Below are positions 8,958-19,000 of a stretch of 64,000 nt of DNA, piece after piece. Positions within the stretch are counted from its first letter, which is position 1, and every line of letters begins with the position of its first letter. Made by a program: the position numbers and the translations under genes. The stretch spans positions 620,001-684,000 of the forward strand of contig NZ_BNBE01000002.1 in NCBI RefSeq assembly GCF_014654895.1, in the 5' to 3' direction. This DNA is from Streptomyces filamentosus (GTDB taxonomy: Bacteria > Actinomycetota > Actinomycetes > Streptomycetales > Streptomycetaceae). The notes beneath the pieces were generated by a model, which saw only the letters and a list, made by a program, of their open reading frames with translations, made no database searches and had not been told where the DNA came from.

Positions 8958-9021
8958 GTGCGTGCTCCTGTCGTCCGTGGTGCGGGGTGTGCGGGGTGTG
9001 CACGGGAAGGACGCTAGGGAT

Positions 9022-9051
9022 GCCGACGCACACCACATGGTGTGCGTCGGC
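9022..9051. promoter_or_regulatory. Perfect 14-bp inverted repeat operator between reductase and HxlR genes
   Basis: GCCGACGCACACCA and TGGTGTGCGTCGGC are exact complements separated by CA. The right arm ends 16 bases before the HxlR GTG start, so a bound dimer would block both divergent promoters. Confidence 0.7.
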
Positions 9052-9067
9052 GGGGCAGGATGGGCCC

Positions 9068-9499
9068 GTGGCCGACGAAGCGGTACGGGAAGAGGAGCGG
9101 GACCTGGGCGGCGACCCGTACGCCGCGGACTGCCAGGCACGGGTGGCCTTCGAGGTGCTGTCGAACCGGTGGGACAGCGTGGTCGTGTACGTCCTCGGCG
9201 AGAGCGGCCCCCTGCGGCCGCACGCGCTGCGCACCCGCATCGGCGGCATCAGCGCCAAGGTCCTCAACGACGCCCTGCGCCGCCTGGAGTACAACGGCCT
9301 GGTCGTGCGCCGGGCGTACGCGGAGGCCCCGCCCCGCGTCGACTACTCCCTCACCGAGGCGGGCGCCGCGCTGCTGGAACCGATCCGGATGATGGGCGCG
9401 TGGGCGGGGCGGCACGCCGGGGCCGTCCTGGAGGCGCAGACCCGCTTCGGCGCCCGGGGGACCGTCCGGCCGGATCCCGGGGACTCCGTCAGCCGGTGA
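9068..9499 (+). CDS. HxlR family transcriptional regulator
   Basis: The protein has 143 residues and a single winged helix-turn-helix of the HxlR type. CQARVAFEVLSNRWD, then LRPHALRTRIGGISAKVLNDA (recognition helix) and LEYNGLVVRRAYAEAPPRVDYSLTEAG (wing) follow the family pattern, though the usual sensing Cys is represented only by the one near residue 20. I chose the GTG at 9068; the frame is open further upstream but that part crosses the palindrome. It probably autoregulates and controls the divergent reductase. Its last 11 bases overlap the end of the convergent SDR gene. Confidence 0.85.
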   Translation: MADEAVREEERDLGGDPYAADCQARVAFEVLSNRWDSVVVYVLGESGPLRPHALRTRIGGISAKVLNDALRRLEYNGLVVRRAYAEAPPRVDYSLTEAGAALLEPIRMMGAWAGRHAGAVLEAQTRFGARGTVRPDPGDSVSR

Positions 9500-10310
9500 C
9501 GGGGGCGGGGACGAGCGCGGTGGCGGGGGCGGGGGCGAAGGCGTCGAGGGATTCGGGGACGGTCTGGCCGCCGTCGACGGTGAGGGTCTGGCCGGTGATG
9601 AAGGCGGCCTCGTCCGAGGCGAGGAAGCCGACGGCGTGGGCGACGTCCGCGGCTTCCCCGAGCCTGCCCAGCGGGATCGAGGCCGCCATCCGGCGCAGGT
9701 AGTCCTCGCCCAGGGCGTCCAGGCCCTCGGTCCGGACGTTGCCCGGGAGCACGGCGTTGACGGTGATGCCGAGGGGGGCCAGTTCCAGGGCCGCGCCGCG
9801 CAGGAATCCGAGCTGCCCGGCCTTGCTGGCCCCGTAGTGGGACCAGCCCGCGTACCCGGTGGCCGGGCCGGTGATGGAGGAGGTGAGGACGACGCGTCCG
9901 TGCCCGGCGCGTTCCATCGCGGGCAGGCAGGCCCGTACCGAGAGGATGGAGCCGCGCAGGTTCACCGCCAGGACCTCGTCGATGTCGGCGGCGGTCATCT
10001 CGCGCAGCGGCTTCTCGGGGAAGACGCCCGCGTTGGCACAGAGGACGTCGACGTGTCCGTGGCGGCGTTCCGCCTCGGCCGCCATCGCCTCGACCGATTC
10101 CGGGACCCGCAGGTCCGCTCCGGTGCCCTCGACCCGCCCGCCGGTGGTCCGGGCCAGCTCCGCGGCGACCCGGCGGGCCGCCGCCTCGTCCCGGCCGGTC
10201 AGGAGCACCGCCGCGCCCCTGCGGGCGAAGAGTTCGGCGATGCCCCGCCCGATCCCCCGCGTGCCGCCGGTCACCACGACGGACCGCTCGCTCCACGGCG
10301 TGCCGCTCAT
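9489..10310 (-). CDS. Short-chain dehydrogenase/reductase (FabG-like)
   Basis: The protein has 273 residues and is a classical SDR. It has a TGGTRGIG nucleotide-binding motif near the N-terminus, NAG in CANAGVF, and the Ser-Tyr-Lys active site in TSSIT, HYGASKAG. The C-terminal TVDGGQ motif is typical of 3-oxoacyl-ACP reductase-like family members. The cofactor is probably NADP(H), since an Arg follows the glycine motif; the substrate is unknown. I chose the ATG at 10310 (MSGTPWSERS), which is preceded by GGGAGGGG. About 300 bases upstream hold no gene and only weak promoter-like sequence. Confidence 0.88.
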   Translation of the reverse strand: MSGTPWSERSVVVTGGTRGIGRGIAELFARRGAAVLLTGRDEAAARRVAAELARTTGGRVEGTGADLRVPESVEAMAAEAERRHGHVDVLCANAGVFPEKPLREMTAADIDEVLAVNLRGSILSVRACLPAMERAGHGRVVLTSSITGPATGYAGWSHYGASKAGQLGFLRGAALELAPLGITVNAVLPGNVRTEGLDALGEDYLRRMAASIPLGRLGEAADVAHAVGFLASDEAAFITGQTLTVDGGQTVPESLDAFAPAPATALVPAPVTG

Positions 10311-10608
10311 CCCCTGCCCCTCCCTCACGTCCGCCCCCGTGCGGTCCCCGGCCCGCTCGTCCTGGTCCGCTCGCCCCGGGGGCATTCCCACCGTAGGCGG
10401 TACGCACCCGGGCGAGGGGGCCGCACCCGTCCCCGGTTCACCCGGACGAAGGACCCGCCGGGGGTGTCCGCGCGGGCGGCCGGCGCCGGATCCACAGGCC
10501 GACGAGGGGGCGGCGCCGTGGACTCGGGCGTGTCCCCAGGCTCTTCTGCCGATCGCCGCTCGCGGGGGCAGTGCGCGGATCGCGGTGTCCGGGGACCCGT
10601 TCCGCCCG

Positions 10609-11169
10609 TCATCCGCCGCCTGCGGGGGCGGGGGCGACAGTGGGGACGGTGGCGGTGGCGGGCATGGTCTCCAGGGTCACCACGACCATCACCGGGAAGT
10701 CCGTGTCGTGCTGGACGACGCCGGCGGTCAGGACGTGACCGTCGAGGGTCCACCGCTTCCGCACGACGAACTCGTCCCCGCCCTCTCCTTCGCCCTCCCC
10801 CTCCCTTTCGTCCTCGCCCTCCGTCGCCCGTCCGGCCTCGGCGAGGCGGCCGGCGAAGGAGGACCGCTCGATCTCGGGGAGGAGACCGGCCAGGACCCGC
10901 TCCCCCTCCTCGTAGACGGCGTCCAGGTCGTCGAAGTAGCCCGACTCGTCGACGTCGCGGATCCAGACGGCGAACGAGACGTCGACCGCCCCGCTGCCGG
11001 ACGTCCGGATCCACGCCCCGGTGCCGTCCGCGTCCCAGGAGGTCTCCACGCCGTCACGGGGCCTGCCCCCGGGTGTCCATCCACAAGCCGCGAACCGCGC
11101 CGCCGCGCCCTCTGCGGTCAGCGGGGCGAGGCCCCCGAGCTCCTCCAGCATCGCGATCACCGCGGCCAT
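10609..11169 (-). CDS. Hypothetical actinomycete protein
   Basis: The protein has 186 residues. It starts at an ATG with a good AAGGAGAG ribosome site. The N-terminal half looks globular (LTAEGAAARFAACGW, VDVSFAVWIRDVD), followed by a low-complexity acidic stretch rich in Glu and Gly (residues ~120-135) and a final strand-rich segment ending in Pro/Ala. I do not recognise the family. Nothing suggests export or membrane insertion. It stands alone between an SDR and a glycosyltransferase on the same strand. Confidence 0.65.
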   Translation of the reverse strand: MAAVIAMLEELGGLAPLTAEGAAARFAACGWTPGGRPRDGVETSWDADGTGAWIRTSGSGAVDVSFAVWIRDVDESGYFDDLDAVYEEGERVLAGLLPEIERSSFAGRLAEAGRATEGEDEREGEGEGEGGDEFVVRKRWTLDGHVLTAGVVQHDTDFPVMVVVTLETMPATATVPTVAPAPAGGG

Positions 11170-11304
11170 GGACTCTCCTTCCGCTCCCGCCGGCCGTACT
11201 GCCGCCGCCCTGCGCCCGACGCTCCCCCGACGACCCGCCGGACACCGTACAGCGGGTCGCCCCACCGCCGTCCGGGAGGGCGGGCAGCGGTTCCGGGGGC
11301 GTGG

Positions 11305-12567
11305 TCAGCGGGTCGGACGGGCGAGTGCGGCGAGCACCGGGGCGACGCCGTCCTCCTGGGCCAGGCGGTCGGCCAGGGCGCGGGCGCGCTCGCGGTGGGA
11401 GTCGTCCCCGGTCGCCCGGCGCAGCGCTCCGGCCAGGGTCCCGGCGGTGAGGCGGCGCAGCGGTACGGCTCCGGGGGCGGTGCCCAGCGCGGTGAGCCGG
11501 GACGCCCAGAACGCCGCGTCGAACTGGACCGGTACGGGGACGCTGGGCACCCCGGCCCGCAGGACGGCGCCGGTCGTGCCCGCTCCCGCGTGGTGGACGA
11601 CGGCGGCCGTCCGGGGGAAGAGGAGGGAGTGCGGCGCCTCGTCGACGACGAGGATGTCGTCGCCCCCGATGTCCCCGCCGCTCCTGGTGCTCGCGGCACC
11701 CGCTCCCCCGGCGTCCAGGCCCGCCCAGCCCCGCTGGACGATCCCGCGCACCTTCGCCGCGCGCAGCGCGGCGACGATCTCCCGGCTGACCTTCCCGGGG
11801 TCGGGGACGGTGGCGCTGCCCAGGCCGACGAAGACCGGCGGGGGTCCGGCGGCGAGAAAGTCCTCCACCTCCGGGGACAGCCGCCCGGTCTCGTGCGGCC
11901 ACCAGTATCCCGAGACCTCCAGGCCGGCGGGCCAGTCGCGGGGACGGGGGACGACGAGTTCGCTGTAGCCGTGCATCACGGGCCACCTCCGCCGCCGGGA
12001 GCGGTCCGCCGCGGCGAGGCCGTGCCGCGGCAGCGCGCGTACGGCTCCGGAGAACATCAGCTCCACCGAGGCCATGACGGCCCGTCCGCCGAGCCGGTTC
12101 CCCACCGGGCCCAGGGACCGCACGCCCAGGACGGGGGCGGGGAACTCGCCCGTCGGGTGCAGCGGCTGGAGGTGCAGGCCAAGGGCGGGCACGGAAAGGG
12201 CGTCGGCGAGGGCGTACCCGAGCGGGCCCAGTGCCCCGCCGACCAGCAGGACCTCGCCCTGCCGGGCCACCTCCACCAGGGCCGTCGTCATCTCGTCGAC
12301 CGCTCCCCTGGCCATCGCCGCGAGCCGTACGAGCTTCCCCGCGCCGGTCCTCGCCCGGTGCAGCCCACGGCCCCGGGCGGAGTGCAGTTCGGCGCGGGGG
12401 TCCACGGGCAGCGGATGGAACCGTACCCCCGACCCCGCGACGAGCGGCTCGAACAGGCCGTGGGCGGCCAGCGTCACCTCGTGTCCGGCCCGTACGAGAC
12501 CGGCACCCAGACCCGTGTACGGCGCGACGTCCCCGCGCGACCCCGCCGTCATCATCACGATGCGCAC
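11305..12567 (-). CDS. Glycosyltransferase family 1 (UGT/MGT type)
   Basis: The protein has 420 residues and a GT-B fold. The N-terminal MTAGSRGDVAPYTGLGAGL is the acceptor-side motif of sterol and macrolide glucosyltransferases. The C-terminal VVHHAGAGTTGAVLRAGVPSV is the nucleotide-sugar binding motif (H-x-G-x-GT). Members transfer glucose or a deoxysugar from UDP or dTDP to small lipophilic acceptors, often to inactivate macrolides or decorate lipids. I chose the GTG at 12567 immediately before RIVMMTAG. No sugar-biosynthesis genes are nearby, so a common UDP-sugar donor is likely. Confidence 0.85.
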   Translation of the reverse strand: MRIVMMTAGSRGDVAPYTGLGAGLVRAGHEVTLAAHGLFEPLVAGSGVRFHPLPVDPRAELHSARGRGLHRARTGAGKLVRLAAMARGAVDEMTTALVEVARQGEVLLVGGALGPLGYALADALSVPALGLHLQPLHPTGEFPAPVLGVRSLGPVGNRLGGRAVMASVELMFSGAVRALPRHGLAAADRSRRRRWPVMHGYSELVVPRPRDWPAGLEVSGYWWPHETGRLSPEVEDFLAAGPPPVFVGLGSATVPDPGKVSREIVAALRAAKVRGIVQRGWAGLDAGGAGAASTRSGGDIGGDDILVVDEAPHSLLFPRTAAVVHHAGAGTTGAVLRAGVPSVPVPVQFDAAFWASRLTALGTAPGAVPLRRLTAGTLAGALRRATGDDSHRERARALADRLAQEDGVAPVLAALARPTR

Positions 12568-12676
12568 GCCGCCAGTCTGCCCCATCTGGACCCGCGCCAC
12601 GGCGGATCGACCCGCACCGCCCGACGGGTTGTCAGGTACGCGCCCAGCTCCTACAGTGCCCACCAGTGCCACCGAA

Positions 12677-12690
12677 TGGGAGCGCTCCCA
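12677..12690. promoter_or_regulatory. CebR-type operator TGGGAGCGCTCCCA
   Basis: This perfect 14-bp palindrome matches the operator described for the Streptomyces cellobiose-responsive LacI-family repressor CebR. It lies 80 bases upstream of the GH12 cellulase start, which suggests induction of the cellulase/LPMO pair by cello-oligosaccharides. Confidence 0.9.
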
Positions 12691-12769
12691 CAAGGTGGAC
12701 GCCCCTTCCCCGGAAGGCTCTTCCGCTCCCCCGTCCCCTCACAGGCCACTCCTCCCCAGGAGGTTCCAC

Positions 12770-13900
12770 GTGCGAGCGACCCCCCATCGCCCCAGGACCG
12801 TCCCCGGCGCGCTCGGCGCGCTGCTCCTCGCCCTCGTCGCCGTGCTCGCGACCCTCGCGGGGACCGCGCCCCCGGCCAGAGCCGACACCCTGGTCTGCGA
12901 GCAGTACGGCACCGCCACGGTCCAGGGCCGGTACGTCGTCCAGAACAACCGCTGGGGCACCGGCGCGGCCCAGTGCGTCACCGCCACCGACACGGGCTTC
13001 CGGGTGACCCGGGCGGACGGGTCCGTGCCGACCGACGGCCCGCCGAAGTCCTACCCTTCGCTCTTCAACGGCTGTCACTACACCCGCTGTTCGCCCGGCA
13101 CCGCCCTCCCCGCCCGGATCGACGGCATCGCCGGGGCCCCGAGCAGCATCGCGTACGGCTTCGTCGGCGACGCCGTCTACAACGCCTCGTACGACATCTG
13201 GCTGGACCCGGCGCCCCGGACCGACGGGGTGAACCGGACCGAGATCATGATCTGGTTCCACCGGACCGGCCCGGTCCAGCCGATCGGCTCGCCGGTCGGC
13301 ACCGCCACCGTGGGCGGGCGCTCCTGGCAGGTGTGGACGGGCGGCAACGGCACCAACGACGTCATCTCCTTCGTCGCGCCCTCGGCCCTCGCCGCGTGGA
13401 GCTTCGACGTCATGGACTTCGTCCGGGAGACCGTCGCCCGCGGCATGGCCAGGAACGACTGGTACCTGACGAGCGTCCAGGCCGGCTTCGAGCCCTGGCA
13501 GAACGGTGCCGGGCTCTCCGTGAACTCCTTCTCCTCGACGGTGGACCTCGGCACCCCGCCCTCCGGCCCCGGGGAGCCGGGCCCGGCGACGGCGTGCGAG
13601 GTCACGTTCACTCCGAACGTCTGGGCCGGCGGCTTCACCGCGAACGTCACCGTCGCCAACACCGGCCCGACCCCCGTCGACCCCTGGAATCTGGCCTTCA
13701 CCCTGCCCCCGGGCCACCGGATCACCCAGGCGTGGAACGCCACCGTCTCCCCGTCCTCCGGCACCGTGACGGCGGCCGGCGTCGCCCACAACACGCGGAT
13801 CGCGGCCGGAGGCAGCCAGAGCTTCGGCTTCCAGGGCACCTACAGCGGCACGTTCGCGCCACCGACCGGGTTCAGCCTCGGCGGCACCGTCTGCACCTGA
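12770..13900 (+). CDS. celB: Secreted GH12 endo-beta-1,4-glucanase with CBM2 (CelB-like)
   Basis: The protein has 376 residues. The GTG start is preceded by AGGAGG. A long Sec/Tat-like leader ends near PPARADT. The GH12 domain shows CEQYGTATVQGRYVVQNN, the nucleophile Glu158 in RTEIMIW and the acid/base Glu241 in AGFEPWQ. A Gly/Pro linker leads to a CBM2 (TACEVTFTPN... GTVCT) bounded by two Cys. The enzyme cuts amorphous cellulose with retention of configuration. Gene order with the following LPMO resembles the S. coelicolor celB/celS2 pair as I remember it. Control by CebR is likely from the operator 80 bases upstream. Confidence 0.93.
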   Translation: MRATPHRPRTVPGALGALLLALVAVLATLAGTAPPARADTLVCEQYGTATVQGRYVVQNNRWGTGAAQCVTATDTGFRVTRADGSVPTDGPPKSYPSLFNGCHYTRCSPGTALPARIDGIAGAPSSIAYGFVGDAVYNASYDIWLDPAPRTDGVNRTEIMIWFHRTGPVQPIGSPVGTATVGGRSWQVWTGGNGTNDVISFVAPSALAAWSFDVMDFVRETVARGMARNDWYLTSVQAGFEPWQNGAGLSVNSFSSTVDLGTPPSGPGEPGPATACEVTFTPNVWAGGFTANVTVANTGPTPVDPWNLAFTLPPGHRITQAWNATVSPSSGTVTAAGVAHNTRIAAGGSQSFGFQGTYSGTFAPPTGFSLGGTVCT

Positions 13901-14003
13901 CCCGAGCCGCACGGCTGCCCGATCCCCCTGCTCCCCGAAGGAAAGCGCCGAAGGAGAACACCGAACGGACGCACCCGCCTCTCACACACGCACAGGAGAC
14001 ACC

Positions 14004-15119
14004 ATGGCTGGACGCAAGAAACGACTCGCCTCCCTGGCGGCGGTGCTCGCGACCCTGCTCGCCGGAATCGGCCTGACCCTGCTGGGCCAGAGCAGCGCGC
14101 AGGCGCACGGCGTCACGATGATGCCGGGCTCGCGCACCTACCTCTGCTGGGTGGACGCCAAGACCGGCACCGGAAGCCTGGACCCGACCAACCCCGCCTG
14201 CAAGGCGGCGCTCGCCGAGAGCGGGCCGAACTCGCTGTACAACTGGTTCGCCGTGCTCGACTCCAACGCGGGCGGACGCGGCGCCGGTTACGTGCCGGAC
14301 GGCACGCTGTGCAGCGCCGGAAACCGGTCGCCGTACGACTTCACCGGCTACAACGCGGCCCGCTCCGACTGGCCCCGCACGCACCTGACCTCGGGGCGGA
14401 CGATCCAGGTCAAGCACAGCAACTGGGCCGCCCACCCCGGCTCCTTCCGGGTGTACCTCTCCAAGCCCGGCTACTCCCCCGCCACCGAACTGGGCTGGGA
14501 CGACCTGGAGTTGATCCAGACCGTGACCGACCCGCCGCAGACGGGCTCCCCGGGCACGGACGGCGGGCACTACCACTGGGACCTGAACCTGCCCTCGGGG
14601 CGTTCGGGCGACGCGGTCCTCTTCATCCAGTGGGTCCGCTCGGACAGCCAGGAGAACTTCTTCTCCTGCTCGGACATCGTCTTCGACGGCGGCAACGGCG
14701 AGGTGACCGGCATCCGCGGCTCGGGCACCACCCCGACCCCGACACCGACCCCCACCCCCACTCCCACTCCCACGGAGCCGACTCCGACCCCGACGCCGAC
14801 CGATCCGCACACCGGGTGCATGGCGGTCTACACCGTCGTCAACTCCTGGAGCGGCGGCTTCCAGGGCTCCGTCGAGGTGATGAACCACACCACGACGGCG
14901 CGCGACGGCTGGGCCGTCCGGTGGACACCGGGCACCGGCACCCGGATCAGCAGTCTGTGGAACGGCGCCCTGACCACCGGCACCGACGGCACGCTCACCG
15001 TCAGGAACGTCGACTACAACCGGACCGTCCCGCCGGACGGCAGCGTCACCTTCGGTTTCACCGCGACGTCCACCGGAAACGACCACCCGGTCGGTTCGAT
15101 CGTCTGCGTCACCCCGTGA
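14004..15119 (+). CDS. Secreted AA10 lytic polysaccharide monooxygenase with CBM2
   Basis: The protein has 371 residues. The signal peptide ends at SSAQA, leaving His35 as the mature N-terminus; with His144 in SNWAAHPGS this forms the copper histidine brace. GGHYHWDLNLPSG and FIQWVRSDSQENFFSCSD are typical of cellulose-active AA10 enzymes. A Thr-Pro linker (about residues 242-266) joins a C-terminal CBM2. It oxidatively cleaves crystalline cellulose (possibly chitin) and boosts the endoglucanase encoded 103 bases upstream. It may be co-transcribed with that gene; its own ribosome site is AGGAG. Confidence 0.93.
   Translation: MAGRKKRLASLAAVLATLLAGIGLTLLGQSSAQAHGVTMMPGSRTYLCWVDAKTGTGSLDPTNPACKAALAESGPNSLYNWFAVLDSNAGGRGAGYVPDGTLCSAGNRSPYDFTGYNAARSDWPRTHLTSGRTIQVKHSNWAAHPGSFRVYLSKPGYSPATELGWDDLELIQTVTDPPQTGSPGTDGGHYHWDLNLPSGRSGDAVLFIQWVRSDSQENFFSCSDIVFDGGNGEVTGIRGSGTTPTPTPTPTPTPTPTEPTPTPTPTDPHTGCMAVYTVVNSWSGGFQGSVEVMNHTTTARDGWAVRWTPGTGTRISSLWNGALTTGTDGTLTVRNVDYNRTVPPDGSVTFGFTATSTGNDHPVGSIVCVTP
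14727..14804 (+). repeat. Thr-Pro linker-coding repeat of the LPMO gene
   Basis: Alternating ACN-CCN codons encode an extended, probably O-glycosylated (TP)n linker interrupted once by Glu. The repeat is prone to length change. Confidence 0.8.
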
Positions 15120-15144
15120 CGGTCCTCCGGTACGGGTGAGGAGC

Positions 15145-15179
15145 GGGGGCTGTTCCCGTACGGAACGGGGGCAGCCCCC
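15145..15179 (+). terminator. Hairpin after the LPMO gene
   Basis: GGGGGCTG pairs with CAGCCCCC, and an inner TTCC/GGAA pair closes a CGTAC loop, 25 bases beyond the stop codon. Confidence 0.6.
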
Positions 15180-15608
15180 TCGCGGGCTCCGGCCGCGGCG
15201 CCACCCGGCCGGGGCGACCGCCCCCCCTCACGACCTCCTGCGCGGCCACCGCGACCGGGTGGCCCACCCGCGCCGCCGCCCCTGTCACGGATCCGGTCGC
15301 TCCTGTGCGCTTCCGGGCGCTCCCGAGGGAGCGGTTCGGTCGTCGGCCGGAGAGCCTTTTCGTCTGCCCCGTCGCCATGAGGCCAAACTCCGTACGACAG
15401 CGATTCGGCTGGTTCTGGTGCCCTGTCGTCCTCGCCGAAACCCGCCACGGAGGCATGGAGGGCGACGTCCGCGCGCGCCCGGTCTCCGCGGGCGGCCGGG
15501 CGCCGGGATCATCCGGATCACAGGTGCGCTGACCTGGGTATCGACGATCGCGTCAGTGCTCTGCGGGAAGATCCGTACTTCGCCGATCCACCTCTGTACA
15601 GAAGGGTG

Positions 15609-15737
15609 TTGACGCTCAGTCAGGGCTGATCATACACACGGATTCCGACGCGCAGACGGACGGAAAGCGACGCGGACATGATGGCCGATTCCGGACGGTG
15701 GGCGACCCTTGACGGTGTGTGGAGGTTGTGCGAATCT
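15609..15737 (+). promoter_or_regulatory. Two candidate promoters of the NRPS operon
   Basis: TTGACG at 15609-15614 has only a weak -10 (CATACA/TACACA). TTGACG at 15709-15714 is followed after 17 bases by GAATCT (15732-15737). Both leave a 5' leader of at least 270 bases before the first NRPS start. Confidence 0.35.
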
Positions 15738-16013
15738 CTCGACAGGTCTGGACCAATGACCTTCATCGGGCGGGACCGCAGATACCAGACGCCTCGGGGC
15801 ATCCCGGCGCGCCCTGCGGCCCTGTCCGTCCACGGCCGCGGCAGGTCCCCGGGGGGATGGATCTGCCGGCCACAGGCGAGACCCGCACCGCTGCCGAACC
15901 CGGCCGCCGCAGAACGCCACCGGCGACCGAAGCACCGCCGTGCGCGCCCCCGCGCCCGCACGTCCGTCCGCGCTGTTCCTCGACCCTGCTCCGACGTCCT
16001 AAGCGAGCTGCCG

Positions 16014-19000
16014 ATGTCCGAAGTCCTCTCCCCGCCCGACCGCGTCCCGGCCTCCCCGGCCCAACAGGGGGTCTGGCTGACCGATCGGCTGGGACTGGCC
16101 CGCGAGGCGTTCCACGTGCCCGTGCGGATCTCCTTCGACCAGGTCGACACGACGGCGCTGGCCCGCGCGGTGGACGCCGTGGTCGGGCGCCATCCGTCCC
16201 TCGCCGCCCGGCTGGTGGAGCGCGGCGGCCGGGTCCGGCAGGAGCCCGCCGCACGCCGTCCCGAGCTGGCGAGCCTCGAAGCCCCTGCGGACGAGGCCGA
16301 GCTGGAGAAAGCCCTGGAGGAGGAGGCCGCCCGTCCGTTCGTGCTGGAAACCGGTCCCCTCAGTCGTTTCGCCCTGTACCGGCGCGTCGACGGGAGCGCC
16401 GAACTGCTGGTCACCGCCCATCACTCGGTCTTCGACGGCAACTCCAAGGACGTCCTGACCCGGGACCTCGCAGCCGCTTACCGCGCCGCACCCCTCCCCG
16501 CGCCCCCTTCCACCCCCGCCGCGCCTCCGGCCGCGGACCCGGACACCGTGCGGAAGGCCGCCGAGTGGTACGGCCCGCGCTGGGCCGCCGCCACCGAACC
16601 GGTCCTGCCCGGGGCGCCGCGCACCCCGGCCGCCGCCGGGGCGGGCGAGGCGGTCGAGTGGCACCTCGAAGGCCCGGCGGCCCGCGAGCTGGCCGCCGCG
16701 GCCTCCCTCACCGGCACCACCGTCTTCGAGTTCCTGCTGGCGGCCCTGCACGCACTGCTGCGCCGCTACGGCGGCGAGGCGGTCCCGGTGTCCGTACCGT
16801 TCTCCACGCGCACGCCCGAACTCCGTGACGAGATAGGGATGTTCGTCAACGAACTGCCGGTCCACGCGCCGGCCGCCGGCGCCTCCCCGGACGGCGCGCC
16901 GCAGACCTTCGCCGCCTTCGCCTCCGCCGTCCGGGCGGAGCTGCGGGGCGGCTACCCGTACCGGGGCGTGCCCTTCGGGTCGGTCGTCGCCGGCCTGGGA
17001 CCCCGGGTGGGCCTGACCGCTGTCTCGCTCGGCTACCGCCGGCGCGGACCGGACCCGGACTTCACTGGCACCGGCGCCCGGATCGCCTGGGCCGTGCACA
17101 ACCGCACCGCCCGCAACACCCTCCACCTCCAGATCGTCGAGGCCCCCGGCACCGCGGACGGCCCCGGTGCCCCTGGTCGTCCGGGCGGCCCCGGCGGTCC
17201 GGGCGGGCGGCTCGACTTCAGCCTCCAGTACGACCCCGCCGTGCTCGCCCCCGACACCGCGCGGCGGATCGCCGGCCACTACCGCACCCTGCTCGACGGG
17301 GCGGTCACCGCGCCCGGCACGCCGCTGCCGGACCTGCCGCTCCTGGACGCCGCCGAGCTCCGGGCCGTCACCACCGGCCCGAACGCCACCGAGCGCCCCT
17401 ATCCTGCCGACCGGACCGTGCTCGACCTCGTCCGCGACCGGGCCGCCGCCACCCCCGGAGCGATCGCGGTCAGCGCCGTCGACCGCCGCCTCGGATACCG
17501 CGAACTCATGGAGCGGACCGACCAGTTGGCCGGAGCGCTGCGCGCCGGGGGCGTCCGGCCGGGTGACCTGGTCGCCCTCCACCTGGGCCGCACCGCCGAC
17601 CTGCCCGCCGCGCTGCTCGCGACCCTCGCCGCCGGTGCGGCCTATCTGCCGCTGGACCCCGGCTACCCCGCCGAGCGGCTCGCCCTCGTCCTGCGCGACT
17701 CGGGAGCCGTGCTGGTGCTCACCGACCGCGAGCTGCCGCCCGCGGTCGCCGACGCCGCCCCCGCGGTCCTGCGGCTCCCGGCGCCGTCCGCGCAGGACCC
17801 GGCCGGGGCCGCCTCCGAGCCGGGCACGGCCCCCGGACCGGACGACGTGGCGTACGTCCTCTACACCTCCGGCTCCACGGGCCGCCCCAAGGGCGTCGCG
17901 GTCGGCCACCGGGCGCTGGTCAACCTGCTCACCTCCTTCGCCGACCGGCTCGGCTCCGGCCCCGGGGACGCCTGGCTCGGCCTGACCTCGCTCTCGTTCG
18001 ACATCTCCGCGCTGGAGCTGTACCTGCCGCTGGTCACCGGCGGCCGGCTGGTCCTGGCCCCGGACGGCCTCGCCGTCGACGGTCCCGGGCTGCTCGCGCT
18101 GATCGGCACCGAGGGCGTCACCCACGTCCAGGCCACCCCGTCCGGCTGGCGGGTCATGCTCGCGGCGGGACCCGGCACCGCGGCGCTCGCCGCCGTCACG
18201 GCCCTGGCCGGCGGCGAGGCGCTGCCGCTGCCGCTCGCCCGCGACCTCCGGGCGCGCACCGCCCGGCTGTTCAACGTGTACGGGCCGACCGAGACCACCA
18301 TCTGGTCCACTTGCGCCGAACTCCCCGCCCGGCCCGAACGGGTCGGCATCGGCCGGCCGATCGCCAACACCCAGGTCTACGTCGTCGACGAGCGGCTGAA
18401 CCCCGCCCCGCTCGGCATCCCGGGGGAGCTCCTGATCGGCGGGGACGGCGTCGCCCACGGCTACCTCGGCCGCCCCGGGCTCACCGCCGACCGCTTCGTG
18501 CCGAACCCCTTCGGCCCGCCCGGCACCCGGCTCTACCGCACCGGGGACCAGGCCGTCCGGACACCGGAGGGCGCACTCGAATTCCTCGGCCGGATCGACG
18601 ACCAGGTCAAGATCCGGGGGCACCGGATCGAGCCCGTCGAGATCGAGTCCGCCCTGCTGGAGCACCCGGCCGTCGCCCAGGCCGCCGTCGCCGTCCACAC
18701 CGAGGAGGACGGCGAGCCGTTCCTGGCCGGCTACCTGGTCCCGGCCGACGGCGCCCCTCCGGCCGCCTCCGCCGAACTGCGCGACCACCTGCTGCGCACG
18801 CTGCCCGCCGCGATGGTCCCGCAGCGCTGGCTCACCGTGGACCGCCTGCCGCTCACCCCGAACGGCAAGCTGGACCGGCGGGCCCTGCCCGTACCGGCGC
18901 GCGAGGCCCCGGCCCCGCGGCCCGCCGGTACCGACACGGTCGCCGGAACCGGGACGGACGAGACCGGCGGGGCGGAAGGGACGGACGAGACGCTCCGGAC

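Larger units (their letters stand above)
15120..16013. other. Non-coding region upstream of the NRPS cluster
   Basis: This stretch of about 890 bases begins with a terminator hairpin for the LPMO gene. Open frames on both strands here lack ribosome sites and recognisable proteins. The second half contains two TTGACG hexamers that could drive the NRPS genes. I see no regulator gene in it. Confidence 0.5.

Noticed and set aside
15120..16013. Possible small genes in the gap before the first NRPS gene, on either strand
   Set aside because: Several open frames exist, but none has a Shine-Dalgarno, codon pattern or protein motif that supports it.
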